DNA of 64,000 nt. Origin: Schistosoma mansoni. Taxonomy: Eukaryota; Platyhelminthes; Trematoda; Strigeidida; Schistosomatidae. The stretch spans positions 14,829,749 to 14,893,748 of the forward strand of contig NC_031495.1 of assembly GCF_000237925.1 (NCBI RefSeq), read 5' to 3'. A model generated the notes under the pieces. That model was not told the origin of the DNA, searched no databases, and saw only the letters and a list, made by a program, of their open reading frames with translations. The position numbers and the translations under genes are program-made. This document shows, one piece after another, positions 1-10,400 of this stretch. Numbering within the stretch: position 1 is the stretch's first letter; each line of letters opens with the position of its first letter.

Positions 1-800
1 CCTTTGTGAGTAATGATGGTGAGGAGATCTTTATACTCACCAGCTACCAGAATCCGTAAACAGGCTTCTGACAAATCTAAATTCCATGCAGCTTGGAAAA
101 GGGATCTCCAGTAAATGGTAAGGAGTACAGATGTGTTTTTATAGTTTCATCTAGCCTAGCTGATTAGTCAGCATATAAGGAACGTTACTGTTGGATTTCT
201 CAACTACCACTATCGGCGCAGCCCAATCTGAGTAGCTCACCGGTCTAATAACATCCAACTTCTGAGTTCTTTTGAGTTCCTGCTAAACGCTGGGAGATCG
301 GAATTAGGTAAAAGTCTTTTCGGCTGATAAACGGGGATGGCCTCAGATATGAAGATTAGTACGGCCTCTGCATACGTGCACTCTGTTCCTCCGAAAACAT
401 GTGACGTTTTGCTCACACAGATCTTCAGATTCCCATCAGGTGGTTTAACGGTACCGACTCATCTGTACATGTTGTTAATCGAATGGTGTGCTGTTTGCAG
501 TGTCCCTGTCAGATTTAACACCTATTAATCGAGCGGTGGATTATCTCTAAGGTGTATTTTTACCTTTGAAAACCGTGCAGGATACTTTACCAACAATATT
601 CAACTTTTCACGGGAAATACTGTGTTTCGGTAGCATCTTAGGGCAAACCAGTGGTTTTCCAACATTTATTTTACGTTTCTGGGCTTATAAGAGTAATTTC
701 AAGGCTGTACTGGGTTGAAGAAGAACACAGTGCTGATCAGCGTTCACAGTCACATATTTTTCAGCAGTAAATTTGTGCTCGGTTATGTTGGTTTGGTTCT
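1..800 (-). mobile_element. gypsy-type LTR retroelement fossil, protease-RT part, cut by window edge
   Basis: Read on the minus strand, about 185-330 gives peptides of the form DVIRPVSYSDWAAPIVVVEK, the classic start of a gypsy-type reverse transcriptase, and 1-120 continues with DLSEA...LLTIITHK, the next conserved RT block. Further upstream on the same strand (about 400-700) there are protease-like stretches with no clear family. The element is old and broken, and continues left out of the window. No terminal repeat is seen here. It is placed in Ty3/gypsy by the RT motifs only. Confidence 0.6.
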
Positions 801-1393
801 GTATTTCCCGAGGCAGGATTTCGATGGATAACGTTGATGGATTCTTCTTCTGCAGCTAATTCCTTTATACTCCTTATGATAGTATTGCGTTCAACGATAG
901 TCTTTCGTTGTTACAAGTCTTTATACGGACAGAACTTCTTGTGATACCAACTTCCACATACCAAAATAAAAATAAAAGCTGGTTTTTACAAAGCATGGTT
1001 TCAGTGAGCCGAAATGGTTCTGTCCGCTTACTTCACTGACGTATTCTGGCCATCTATTGTTTACAACAGTGGAGGGATCATGTTGCAAGTACATCAATCC
1101 CTGGTATCGACTGGGTACTACCTGAAACTTTATGTTTGGACATTACTCAAATTGAATCGCAATTATGGATGTGATATTAGCAACTTCTCGAGAGTGGAGG
1201 CTACATGAAAACATAAGACACTTTAATTGACCTATCAAGACTGATGATTTGAATGCCTCCAATCAAGGCTTAAAGAACTCGCATATTCCATGGGTCGTTA
1301 TCTTGAGGAACTGATGGAGGATATTGTAAAATGATGCATGTTAACCAAATATTTGCGACAAACGAAAGGCTGTAGAACTTAAGAATATTCTCG
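801..1393. other. unassigned sequence, no gene seen
   Basis: No open frame with a recognisable product on either strand. It lies between the gypsy-type fossil and RTE LINE sequence and may be further decayed parts of either; I cannot place it. Confidence 0.4.
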
Positions 1394-1809
1394 TTGAAAT
1401 ATAGGATGATGAGCGGTGATCTGAGGACAAGTCAAAAACCAACGAAAATGAGGAGATACAAACTGGCAGTACCCGGAATCAGCGAAACCCATTGGGCCCA
1501 AGCTGGACAACAAAGGTTAGTATTGGAGAGATGCTGCTGTACTCCGGTCACAAAGATAGAAATGCTCCGCACACTCAGGGAGTTGCTCTAATGCTGTCCA
1601 GAGAAGCACGAAATGAACTTGTAGGATTGGAATCTCACGGATCCAGGCCCGGGAAAAGGAGGAGGGTTAAACATGCGGTTAGAGACTCCATCCCGTAGAA
1701 AACTAACTCGCTAAAAATACGCTAACCAGGAGAAATAATGCGAACCATTTAAACTCTGCCCTGGTAGTTGAAGGAAAAACTATGACGCCTCAGGCTGAAA
1801 GTCGAGATT
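1394..1809 (+). mobile_element. RTE-clade LINE: extra endonuclease fragment followed by the 5' region of the next copy
   Basis: Bases 1448-1648 nearly repeat 4694-4893, both coding the RTE endonuclease segment GISETHWAQAGQQRL and the SREARNE block that follows. From about 1650 to 1809 the sequence switches to what I recognise as the 5' untranslated part of schistosome RTE elements. It ends at the Penelope-like insertion and resumes at 4567. So a truncated endonuclease piece sits head-to-tail in front of a second RTE copy. The fragment carries no complete domain. Confidence 0.65.
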
Positions 1810-2037
1810 TTGAGATGGTGGAGAAGATTTGTAGCTCACGTGGGTGATTTTGATGTAGGTTTGTTCTCTGAGCTGGATGGCTTGTTCGTGGAACTTTCAT
1901 CATCCTTCTAAACGACATCATCAGTACGAACTTTGGGTGGAAGTGAAGTGTTTAGATTTCTCCACATGTGATTCACAGCTTGTCCTGTGCACCTCGATGT
2001 TGATTGGTTCTTATTGACATCAAATCTGTCATTGTTT
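1810..2037 (-). repeat. PLE terminal repeat, left copy
   Basis: Read on the minus strand, 2037-1855 matches plus-strand 4375-4555 at roughly 93-95 percent by eye, and 1880-1810 matches 4119-4190. The two ends are therefore inverted relative to each other, with the right end carrying the pieces in a different order (partial tandem arrangement). It encodes the shared tail peptide SRCTGQAVNHMWRNL on each copy. Confidence 0.75.
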
Positions 2038-4090
2038 ATTTCTTTGTTTTGGTTATATCTCCTATTGGTTTGATTTTTGCTCCTATGTTTCTGCATAATT
2101 TTCTTGATTGGTTGATAGATTGGATTGATTTCAATGTGTTTGTTTATTGCTGATTGACCTGAGTGCCAAGCTTCTAAAAATTCTCTGGTGTTTTGGAATT
2201 ACCTCTGTCCAAAATCTGCACATTTTCCCAGTCGAATGTATGTCCGTAGTTGTCCACGTGTATTGATATGAATGAAGAGATGTCGTGGCGTTTGACTGCT
2301 AATTGATGTTCATGTAGGCGAAGATGCAGGGGACGTCCGCTTTGTCCGATATAGTATTTATCGCAGTTGGTACAATTTATCTTGTAGATGATGTTTGTTT
2401 TGTCCTCTTTTGCCATTTCATCTTTTGGTTTGCATAAGATTGAGTGGAGGGACTTTGTTGGTTCGTGGGCTATACCTGTTCCGAAGGTTTTCAGCAGCCT
2501 TGTTGTTGTTTCCGATATGCCTTTTATGTATGGTAGCGTGATCCTATTGTTGATTTCTATACTTGATTTCGTTTTTGATGATGTATGCGACTGGTATTTT
2601 TTGATGAAATTGATTGGATATCCGTTCTTTTGAAGAATGGTTTTCAGGTGTTTTTCTTCATTTTTTCGTGCTGTGATTGTGTTGTAGTGTGTCCTCGCCC
2701 TCTTGAACAAGGTTTGGACGCAGTTGATTTTGTGAGTTCTTGGGTTGTTGCTATTGTAGTTGGGAATTTGATCGGTGTGGGTCTGCTTCCTGTGCACTTG
2801 AGTCTCTAGTTTTCCTGTGTCTGTTCTGGTGACTAATATATCTAAGAACGGTAGCTTGTTGTTCGATTCTTGTTCCGTTGTGAACTTGATGTCGCTGAAG
2901 ACGCTTTTGATCTGCCTGTAGGTGTTTTCCAGTTCCTCCTTTTTGACGATGACGAATGTGTCGTCTACATACCGAATCCAAATTTTTGGTTTGATCACCT
3001 GTAGAATCGTGGTTTCTAGTCGCTGCATTACTGCTTCTGCGATTAGTCCTGATAATGGTGATCCCAGTGGCGTCCCTTTTGTTTGTTCGTAGATTTTGTT
3101 ATTGAATTGGAAATATGTTGTTAGACATAGATCTATGAGTTCAAGTAGGCTTTGACTTTGAAGTTTCGTGTATTTCGCTAGGCTTTAGTCGTTGGTTAGA
3201 AGCAAGGCCAGAGTTTCTTTTGCTAGGTTTGGTTCAATTGAAGTGAATGGTGCCGTTACATCGAAGGATATCATTAGTTCGTCGTCGTTGATTTGAATGT
3301 TCTTAATCTGATCAAGAAATTGTGTGGCTGATTTGATGGAGTGGTTCGACGAATCTACTAAATGTTTCAGTATTCTTGAGATTTCTCTTGATAAACTGTA
3401 CGTTGGTGTTCCTGGTAGTACTACAATTGGACGTAGTGGGATGTTTGGTTTGTGTATCTTTGGTCTGCCGTAGAACCGAGGGAGCACTGGTCCATTGGAT
3501 TTCATTCTCCATTGATCTTGCTTCGTTATTTCTCCTGCTTTGACAAGTTTGTTTTGAGTTTTTGAAATACGATTGTCTAGTTTTTTGATTGGATTTATGT
3601 CCATCGGTTTGTATGTGCTTTTGTCCTCTAGTATTTCCTCGGCTTTCTTGATGTATTCTTCTTTGTCCATAATCACCGTGGTGCGTCCTTTGTCTGCTGG
3701 AACGATAACGATATCTTTTCGAGTTCTGAGTTTCTTCAAAGCTGTTTGTTCTTGTGAAGTCAGTTGGTTGTTGCCCTTCATCCGTTGAGTTAGTGGTACT
3801 ATAGATTGTCTTATTTCCTGTTGCGTTTCCTCAATTATTCCGGAAGTTTTGAGTGATGACTCTAGTGCTGCGTAGAATTCTATTTTTGAGGCATCGCTTG
3901 TATTGTAGTTTAATCCCTTTTGGAGTAGCTGTTCTTCTATGTTTGTTAGTGGTTGTTTTGATAGATTAACCACGCAGTTGTTTGTGTTTTCTTCTATAGT
4001 TGGTTTTGAGATTTTGATTATTTTCTGTTTAAGGATGTTTCTTCTTTTTTCTCTGTGTCTTTTGCATAATATTTCGATGGCTGTTGTCAA
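1908..4090 (-). pseudogene. Penelope-like RT plus GIY-YIG endonuclease ORF, nearly whole
   Basis: Role in the family: target-primed reverse transcription, with the GIY-YIG nuclease nicking the target. On the minus strand from about 4090 I see a charged N-terminal region with KDIVIVPADKGRTTVIMDK, then RT blocks RFYGRPKIHKP and LRPIV, SFDVTAPFTSIE, GTPLGSPLSGLIAEAV, and the catalytic box IRYVDDTFVIV near 2950. At the C-terminus NIIYKINCTNCDKYYIGQSG followed by R and H residues is the GIY-YIG module. The frame is open for about 2.2 kb apart from roughly two breaks. The last ~40 residues (about 2030-1908) lie inside the terminal repeat. The translation start is uncertain: there is no ATG at 4090 and an upstream stop lies close by. 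Confidence 0.82.
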
Positions 4091-4099
4091 GATTTCGAA

Positions 4100-4566
4100 G
4101 TGTTCTGGTGCTCAGAGAACTCAGCTCAGAGAACAAACCCACATCAAATTCACCCACCTGAGCTACAAATCTTCTCCACCATCTCAAGATCATACGAGCG
4201 TATTACGCTTCTCGTTGTTCGAAAATGGGAGAATTTCGCCAAAATGCAAGCTTCCACTCGAGAACAACTATATTTTCTCCACGAGCGCATTCGCCAGCAT
4301 GTTCTTCCAACAAGTGTAAGATACAGACCTCCAATCAACTGCCCATTAGGATGGAAAATAGCCGAGCATAGTGACAATGACAGATTTAAGGTCAATAAGA
4401 ACCAGTCAACATCGAGGTGCACAGGACAAGCTGTGAATCACATGTGGAGAAATTTAAACACTTCACTTCCACCCAAAGTTTGTGCTGATGACGTCGTTTA
4501 GAAGGACGATGAAAACTCCACGACCAAAACTTCCAGCTCAGAGAATAAACCCACATCAAAAAAAAG
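4100..4566 (+). repeat. PLE terminal repeat, right copy, inverted, with unique middle
   Basis: 4119-4190 and 4375-4555 correspond to the left terminal repeat in inverted orientation, separated by about 180 bases (4195-4375) not present on the left. The block starts with a short duplicated motif (CTCAGAGAAC twice near 4110-4130) and ends in an A-run just before the target duplication. Confidence 0.7.
4483..4512 (+). ncRNA. hammerhead-like motif in PLE terminal repeat (possible ribozyme relic)
   Basis: CTGATGA is followed by CGTC, a 9-base loop, GACG, then ATGAAA. CGTC/GACG can form stem II of a hammerhead ribozyme. The left copy (minus strand near 1919-1890) has TGTC/GATG at the same place, still able to pair, and there the flanks GTTCGT and ACGAAC can close an outer stem. 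PLE terminal repeats are known to carry hammerheads. Two extra bases before GAAA depart from the canonical core, so activity is doubtful. Confidence 0.35.
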
Positions 4567-7500
4567 AAAGTCGAGATTCTTCGGAAGTCACGAGGCCGAT
4601 ACTCCTTCTAACAATCGGAGCAACAGTTTTTGTAGGTACATGGAATGTCAGGACAATGTGGGAGACTAGGAAGGCCAGTCAAATAGCAATGGAAATGAGG
4701 AAATACAAACTGGCAGTACCCGGAATCAGCGAAACCCATTGGGCCCAAGCTGGACAACAAAGGTTAGTATTGGAGAGATGCTGCTGTACTCCGGTCACAA
4801 AGATAGAAATGCTCCGCACACTCAGGGATTTGCTCTAATGCTGTCCAGAGAAGCACGGAATGAACCTGTAGGATGTGAATCTCACGGATCCAGGATAACC
4901 ATGGCATCATTCAAAACAAAGAAGGAGGGGATTACAATAAATGTTATCCAATGTTATGCAACCACCAATGATAGCAACGACGACGATAAATATCAGTTCC
5001 ACTCAAGGCTGCAATCAATCAAAGCTAAGTGCTCAAGAAAGGACCTCACAATCCTGATGGGAGATCCAAACGCCAAAGTCGGAGTGGACAACATAGGATA
5101 TGAAGATATGATTGGACGATATGAACTAGGAGAGAGAAATGAAAATGGGGAGAGATTTGCATTCAACAAATTGGCTATAGGCGGCACAATATTTCCACAC
5201 AAACGCATATACAAAGCTACATGTATTTATTTGTTTATTTAAACACATAAATATTGGTACAAGGAAGCACCAGATACATATGCACCGCACAAATCTCATT
5301 CGATTTGTGTGAGGGCTGTGATACTGCCTGGGTTCCCAAACTGAAGTAGGTGGTCTTCTTAAAGGGCCACACCCGGAGCCTTTGACCTAAAGGTCTAACC
5401 CACAAGGCAGTGGAGCGTCGTGAGGAGATGCAGTCCCATGGTAGCCGGTGACCAACGATTGGTTCATACGCCATTTGTTCCTTCAGGATACTGGAGCCCA
5501 TGTGCACCATTCGTTTGAAATCAGGGTTTTCCAACTCCCCTAGATGGACTCGCCGTGTCCACCAACCCGGTCAGAGCGCTGGACATTCGCTTTTCGTCCT
5601 CTCACTTTCGTGAACCACACCCCCGCCACGAGAAGGCAGTGAGTAGGACTTCCCTTGCGGAGGCTGTGTGCGCGTGGCCATGTGAGAGAATTTCGAGAGG
5701 GAGAGCGGACTCTCCCAACTCTCGGCCGTACCAGGGCATTTGGGGCAGGAACAATAACGAGGCGGACTTGCATGCATATGGCAAACAATTCTCTTTGAAC
5801 CTAGCACAGAACTGTCTCACAGGATCACACCACGGAGAACCAGATGGATAGTATTTGTATCAACAAAAAATTCCGAAGGACAGTGGAAGATGTGAGAACC
5901 AGGAAAGGAGCTGACACAGCTTCAGATCACCACCTGGTTGTGACCACGATGAAACTGAAGCTAAAAAAGCAATGGAAAACTAGGGAAATAGAATTAAAAA
6001 GGTTGCATACAGTCTTCCTTCGAGATACTAATAAACTCAACGAATTCAAGATAACTCTCAACAACAGGTTCCAAGCTTTACAGGATCTACTGAAACAACA
6101 AGAAACTACGATAGAGGACAACTGAAAAGGGATCAAAGAAGCACTACCTTCAACGTGTCTGGAGGTTCTGGGTCACAAGAAACATCATCATAAGGAATGG
6201 ATCTCTATGGGAACCCTGGACAAGAAGATAACAATTAACAACCGTCGAACAAGAACAGAGAAAGTCAATGGACAAGCAGAGTACGTAGGGGCAACCAACA
6301 AGTGAAGATGATCATTAAAGCCGATAAGCAGAAATACGTGGAAGGGCTAACAACGACGGCGGAAAAAGCTGCAAGACAAGGAAATATGAAACAACTATAT
6401 GATACAACGAAGAAACTAGCAGGAAGATATGGTGAACGAGAGAGACCAGTCAAGGACAAAGAAGGAAAGACGATCATGGAGATTCAAGAACAGAGGAACA
6501 GATGGGTAGAGTACTTCGAGGAACTGCTGAATAGACCAGCCCCATTGAATCCACCGGACATCGAAGCAGCATACATAAACCATCCTATAGATGTCACTCC
6601 GCCAACGATCGAAGAAATCAAGATGGCCATCAGACAAATCAAGAGTGGGAAGGCAGTTGGATCTGACAATATACCAGTCGAAGCACTGAAGTCAGACATT
6701 GAAGTAACTGCAAATGTCCTTCACACTCTATTCAGGAAGATTTGGGAGGAAAAACAAGTGCTACTGACGGATTGGGAAGAAGGACACCTCATCAAGATAC
6801 CAAAGAAGGATCTGAGCAAATATGAGAATTACGGAGTCATCAAATTACTATCGGTACCAGGAAAGGTTTCCGATCGAGTGTTGCTGAAACGGACGAGAGA
6901 CGCAGTAAACGCCCAACTTCGAGATCAACAGACTGGATCCCGTAAGGATCGGTCGTTCACAGACCGAATTACGACACTACGGATAATCGTGTAACTCGTC
7001 ACTATACATCAACTTCATGGACTATGAGAAAGCGTTTGACAGTGTGGACATTATGGGACTTCTTCGACAAATGCAGATGAAGACAACTAGTGTAGCAGCA
7101 GCCTCTGCATCAGTAGGCCCCAAGATACACAAAGGAAAAGGCAAGATCCTCAAGTGCAAAACGGAGAACACCAACCCAATCACACTTGATGGCGAAACTC
7201 TGGAAAATGTGAAACCCTCCACATGCCTTGGAAGCATCATCAATGAACAAGGGGGATTCGATGCAAACGTAAAGGTAAGGACTGGCAAAGTAAGGACAGC
7301 CAGCATTCCTACAATTGAAGAACATATGGGACTCCGAACAACTGTCAACCAATATCAAAATCAGAATCTTCATTGTGAAAGTCAAGACAGTTAGTTCTAC
7401 TATACGGAGCTGAAACGTGGAAAATTAGTACAACCATCGTCAAGAAGATACAAGTACTTATAAACATTTGTCTACGCGAAATATTCAACATTCACTGGCC

Positions 7501-7795
7501 GGATACCATAAACAACAGCGTTTTGTGGAAGAGGATAGACCAGCTTCCAGCTGAAGAAGAAATTAGGAAAAGACGTTGGAAGTGGATAGGACACTGGGGA
7601 AATCATCAGACTGCATCACGAAGCAAGGGCTAACTTGGAATCCGGAAGGAAGGCCGATAAACACACTGCACTGAGAATCGGAAACAAAAATGAAAAGGAT
7701 GAATAGCAACTGGAAAGTATTGCTCAGGACAGGGTTGAATGGAGAATGCCGATGTGCGCTCCTCCATCAGGGGTAACAGGCGTAAGTAGGTAAGT
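4567..7795 (+). mobile_element. RTE-clade LINE, internally deleted and carrying an insert
   Basis: The 5' region resumes at 4567 after the PLE. Endonuclease blocks follow in order: GTWNVRTMWET (4635-4670), SETHWAQAGQQRL, HTQGFALMLSREARNE, NVIQCYATTND, LTILMGDPNAKVG (4DNA-nuclease-like APE fold), interrupted at 5223-5812, then SICINKKFRRT and ASDHHLVV (5844-5940). The RT part starts around 6300-6990 with IKSGKAVGSDNIPVEALKSD and QQTGSRKDRSFTDRI. At 7017-7080 FDYEKAFDSVD is joined in frame to MQMKTTSVAAASAS, removing the palm with its [YF]ADD box. The C-terminal domain continues to about 7770, and the 3' end has the RTE-type tail GTAACAGGCGTAAGTAGGTAAG. Several stops and shifts make it non-functional. 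Confidence 0.85.
5223..5812 (-). repeat. GC-rich retroposed-looking insert in the LINE endonuclease
   Basis: The LINE endonuclease reading stops at KRIYKAT (about 5221) and resumes near 5813 just before the INKKFRRT block, so about 590 bases are inserted. The block is much more GC-rich than its surroundings. On the minus strand it ends with two AATAAA motifs (near 5225-5245), as a reverse-transcribed polyadenylated RNA would. Open frames exist on both strands (for example 5235-5534 minus, 5555-5851 plus) but none resembles a protein I know. I recall similar sequence as a dispersed schistosome repeat, but cannot name it. No clear target duplication is visible. Confidence 0.5.
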
Positions 7796-8104
7796 TGACA
7801 AATAAGCACTCACCCACGGATTACCAATCAATTAACGTATCGGTTCGTTCCTGAAACAATCTTCATCTCTGTGCACTTGAATCAACATTCCATTGTTTTT
7901 TACGCTGCAATCAACATCCTGCCGAGTAATGTGAAAGAAACTATAATATCCTGAGACAAACATATTCAGTTGAACCACAAGATACACAAATCCACAAATA
8001 ACTGCCGAACTAGCTAGAAGTTATGCAGTCTAATGGCTGTACTACCATTCACTGTACATTGCCGAATACCGTACGGAAACTACAAGAAGCGATAGCAACA
8101 CGTG
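7796..8104. other. short spacer between LINEs
   Basis: About 300 bases of ordinary AT-rich sequence between the 3' end of the RTE LINE and the 5'-truncated start of the CR1-like LINE. Nothing recognisable. Confidence 0.5.
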
Positions 8105-10400
8105 AAGGAAGCAACTAGGTACGACCAGGGTTCTGCATCATCCTTACTAGATCTTATATTGACTCATTATGAGGATGACGTTGCAAACCTGGATTACATA
8201 CCGCCCCTAGGCAAAAGTGATCATGCAGTTTTAACCTTTCACTTCCATATAACTGTCGATCACGAGCACGCCTCAGCTCAATCCAGACCTAACGTCTGGA
8301 AAGCAAACATACCAGACATCATGAAATCAGCATCATTAGTAGATTGGAAAATAGACCCAGAGTCATCAATCGAAACGGCTTGGGACGTATTCCGGAATTT
8401 ATACTTAAAAGTCACCGCCCCTCACATCCCTTGGACTACACCTAAGAGAACGAGAAACTCCCCACCGTGGTTCAGTAGGGAGGTTCGCATCCTTCTCCGT
8501 AAAAGAAGGAAAATGTGGGACAGATTTAGGTTACTGGGGACTGGCGAGGCAAAATCTCAGTATCGAAAAGCTCGGAATACCTGTGCCTCGACCCTCCGTA
8601 AGTCCAGAAAGCTGTGCGAAGTGAAAATCGTTAAGGAATCCATAGAATGCACTAAACGCTTGTATTCGTATATAAACCAAAGGGCAAAAAGAAGAAGAAA
8701 TGTTCCTTCACTTAGGGGAGACAGTACTGCCTCATCACTAGTGGAGGACGACTTTGGCAAAGCTCAAGTATTCTCAAAATACTTTAGCACTGTATACACC
8801 ATAGAAACACCCTTCCCACCAGTCCATGAAAATCTCCCCACCCAAACACTGGACAGTGCGACCATTAAAGAACTCGATGTCTTTGGTCTGCTAGTTAAGC
8901 TTGACATAGGTAAATCCACTGGACCCGATGAACTGCATCCTAGGTTACTAAAGGAATTAGCTAACTTTGTTGCGAACCCTTTAGGTGTATGTCTTAATCT
9001 ATCCGTAACCCAGGGTCGTCTACCAAAGGACTGGAAGAACGCCATATTAAGTCCAGTCTTCAAAACAGGTACGAAACATAAGCCTGAGAATTACCGACCA
9101 ATTAGCCTAACTAGTGTGGTTGTTAAAATCTTAGAAAAGATTATTCGGAAGGAGCTGTTAAAGTATCTCGATGAAAACCGGATCCTCTCGGAAAAGCAAC
9201 ATGGTTTTAGAACAGGTTACTCTTGTCTCACAAACTTATTAGTCGCTCGTGAAAGCTGGTGCGCTCTTAAGGACCAAAAGTTACCTATAGACATAGCTTA
9301 CATCGATTTCAGCAAAGCTTTCGACAAAGCTCCGCACAACCGGCTGTTATATAAGCTAAGGAATGTTGGGGTTGAAGGCAATCTATTGATGTGGATAAAA
9401 GACTTCCTAGTTGGGCGTCAACAAAGAGTAAGGGTGAACTCCAAGTTGTCTAGCTGGGGAATTGTGCTTAGTGGAGTCCCCTAGAGTACAGTTTTGGGGC
9501 CAGTGTTATTCCTCCTGTACGTAAATGACCTCCCTCGTCTACTATCATCATCGGTCTTACTCTATGCTGACGATGTCAAGATATGGAGAGCGATACAAAG
9601 CAAGGGCGATAGCTTAGAATTCCAAAATGACCTGGAGAGATTATCTGAATGGTCCCAAACCTGGCAATTGCCGATAAACACTTCCAAGTGTATTGTGATA
9701 CATATTGGCCACCAGGGTACAGATACATACATGATGAATAACACTGAGTTACCTATTGTCCAGGCACACAATGACTTAGGCTTCATCGTTAGTCAAGACT
9801 TAAAGACTACTGCACACTGCCGTGCAATAGCCGCCAAAGTTTTAGAAGTTTATGGTCCATACGTAGGGCTTTTAGGCATCTCGACGCTAAAACGTTTCTG
9901 ACTTTGTATACAGTGTTCGTACGTCCTAAACTTGAGTACTGCATACAAGCAGCTAGCCCCTGCCTAAAAAAGACAGTGAACTCTTGGAAAGGGTTCAGGG
10001 AACAACAACTAGGCTGATTCCCGGAATAGTGACGCTACCGTATGGTACTAGACTGACCAAGCTAAACCTATTCCCGCTGTCATATAGAAGAATCAGAGAC
10101 GACTTGATTACAGTTTTCAAATTGCTTAATGACAAATTTGCACCTGATATGCCCTCATTTTTCTTGTCTTCCAAAACAGAAAATCTACGAGGACACTCCA
10201 AAAAAGTTCACAAGCCCAGAACGAATTACTTGCCAGCTGACTACCGACTTTCCCATCGAATAATCAACGAGTGGAATTCATTACCTCAGCACGTGGTTGA
10301 GGCTCCATCCGTCGACTCTTTCAAAAGAAAGTTGGATCAACTGAGAGACCATCATTGCCAGGACTAACACAGGCCATCAAGCCTCCTGTCCTTTCCATAC
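8105..10400 (+). mobile_element. CR1-like LINE, 5'-truncated in the endonuclease, RT almost whole
   Basis: The copy begins inside the endonuclease at GSASSLLDLILTHYEDDVANL and keeps GKSDHAVLTF. The RT follows: TGPDELHPRLLKELA, PVFKTGTKHKPENYRPISLT, EKQHGFRTGYSCLTNLL, IAYIDFSKAFDKAPHNRLL and the catalytic box LLYADDVKIW near 9560. The C-terminal block LRGHSKKVHKPRTNYLPADY and EAPSVDSFKRKLDQLRDH ends at 10367. The frame is interrupted once by TAG at 9482-9484 (GVPQ in related copies, so a CAG to TAG change) and shifts near 9900. It is the same family as the element at 21545-24770. In schistosomes this resembles the SR1/Perere group; the exact name was not checked. Confidence 0.85.

Larger units (their letters stand above)
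1810..4566 (-). mobile_element. Penelope-like element (PLE) inserted in an RTE LINE
   Basis: The element is delimited by a 12-bp direct duplication, AAAGTCGAGATT, at 1798-1809 and 4567-4578. On either side of the pair the RTE 5' region is continuous, so this is a target-site duplication and the element is the younger insertion. It codes on the minus strand for a Penelope-type reverse transcriptase followed by a GIY-YIG endonuclease. Its ends carry related sequence in inverted orientation (1810-2037 against parts of 4100-4566), as the terminal repeats of many PLEs do. The plus-strand right end finishes in a short A-rich run. Length 2.76 kb, close to full size for a compact PLE. Confidence 0.85.

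Noticed and set aside
5540-5851. Protein-coding gene in the GC-rich block
   Set aside because: Three overlapping frames are open on both strands, as expected from high GC; no domain seen, and the block interrupts a LINE.
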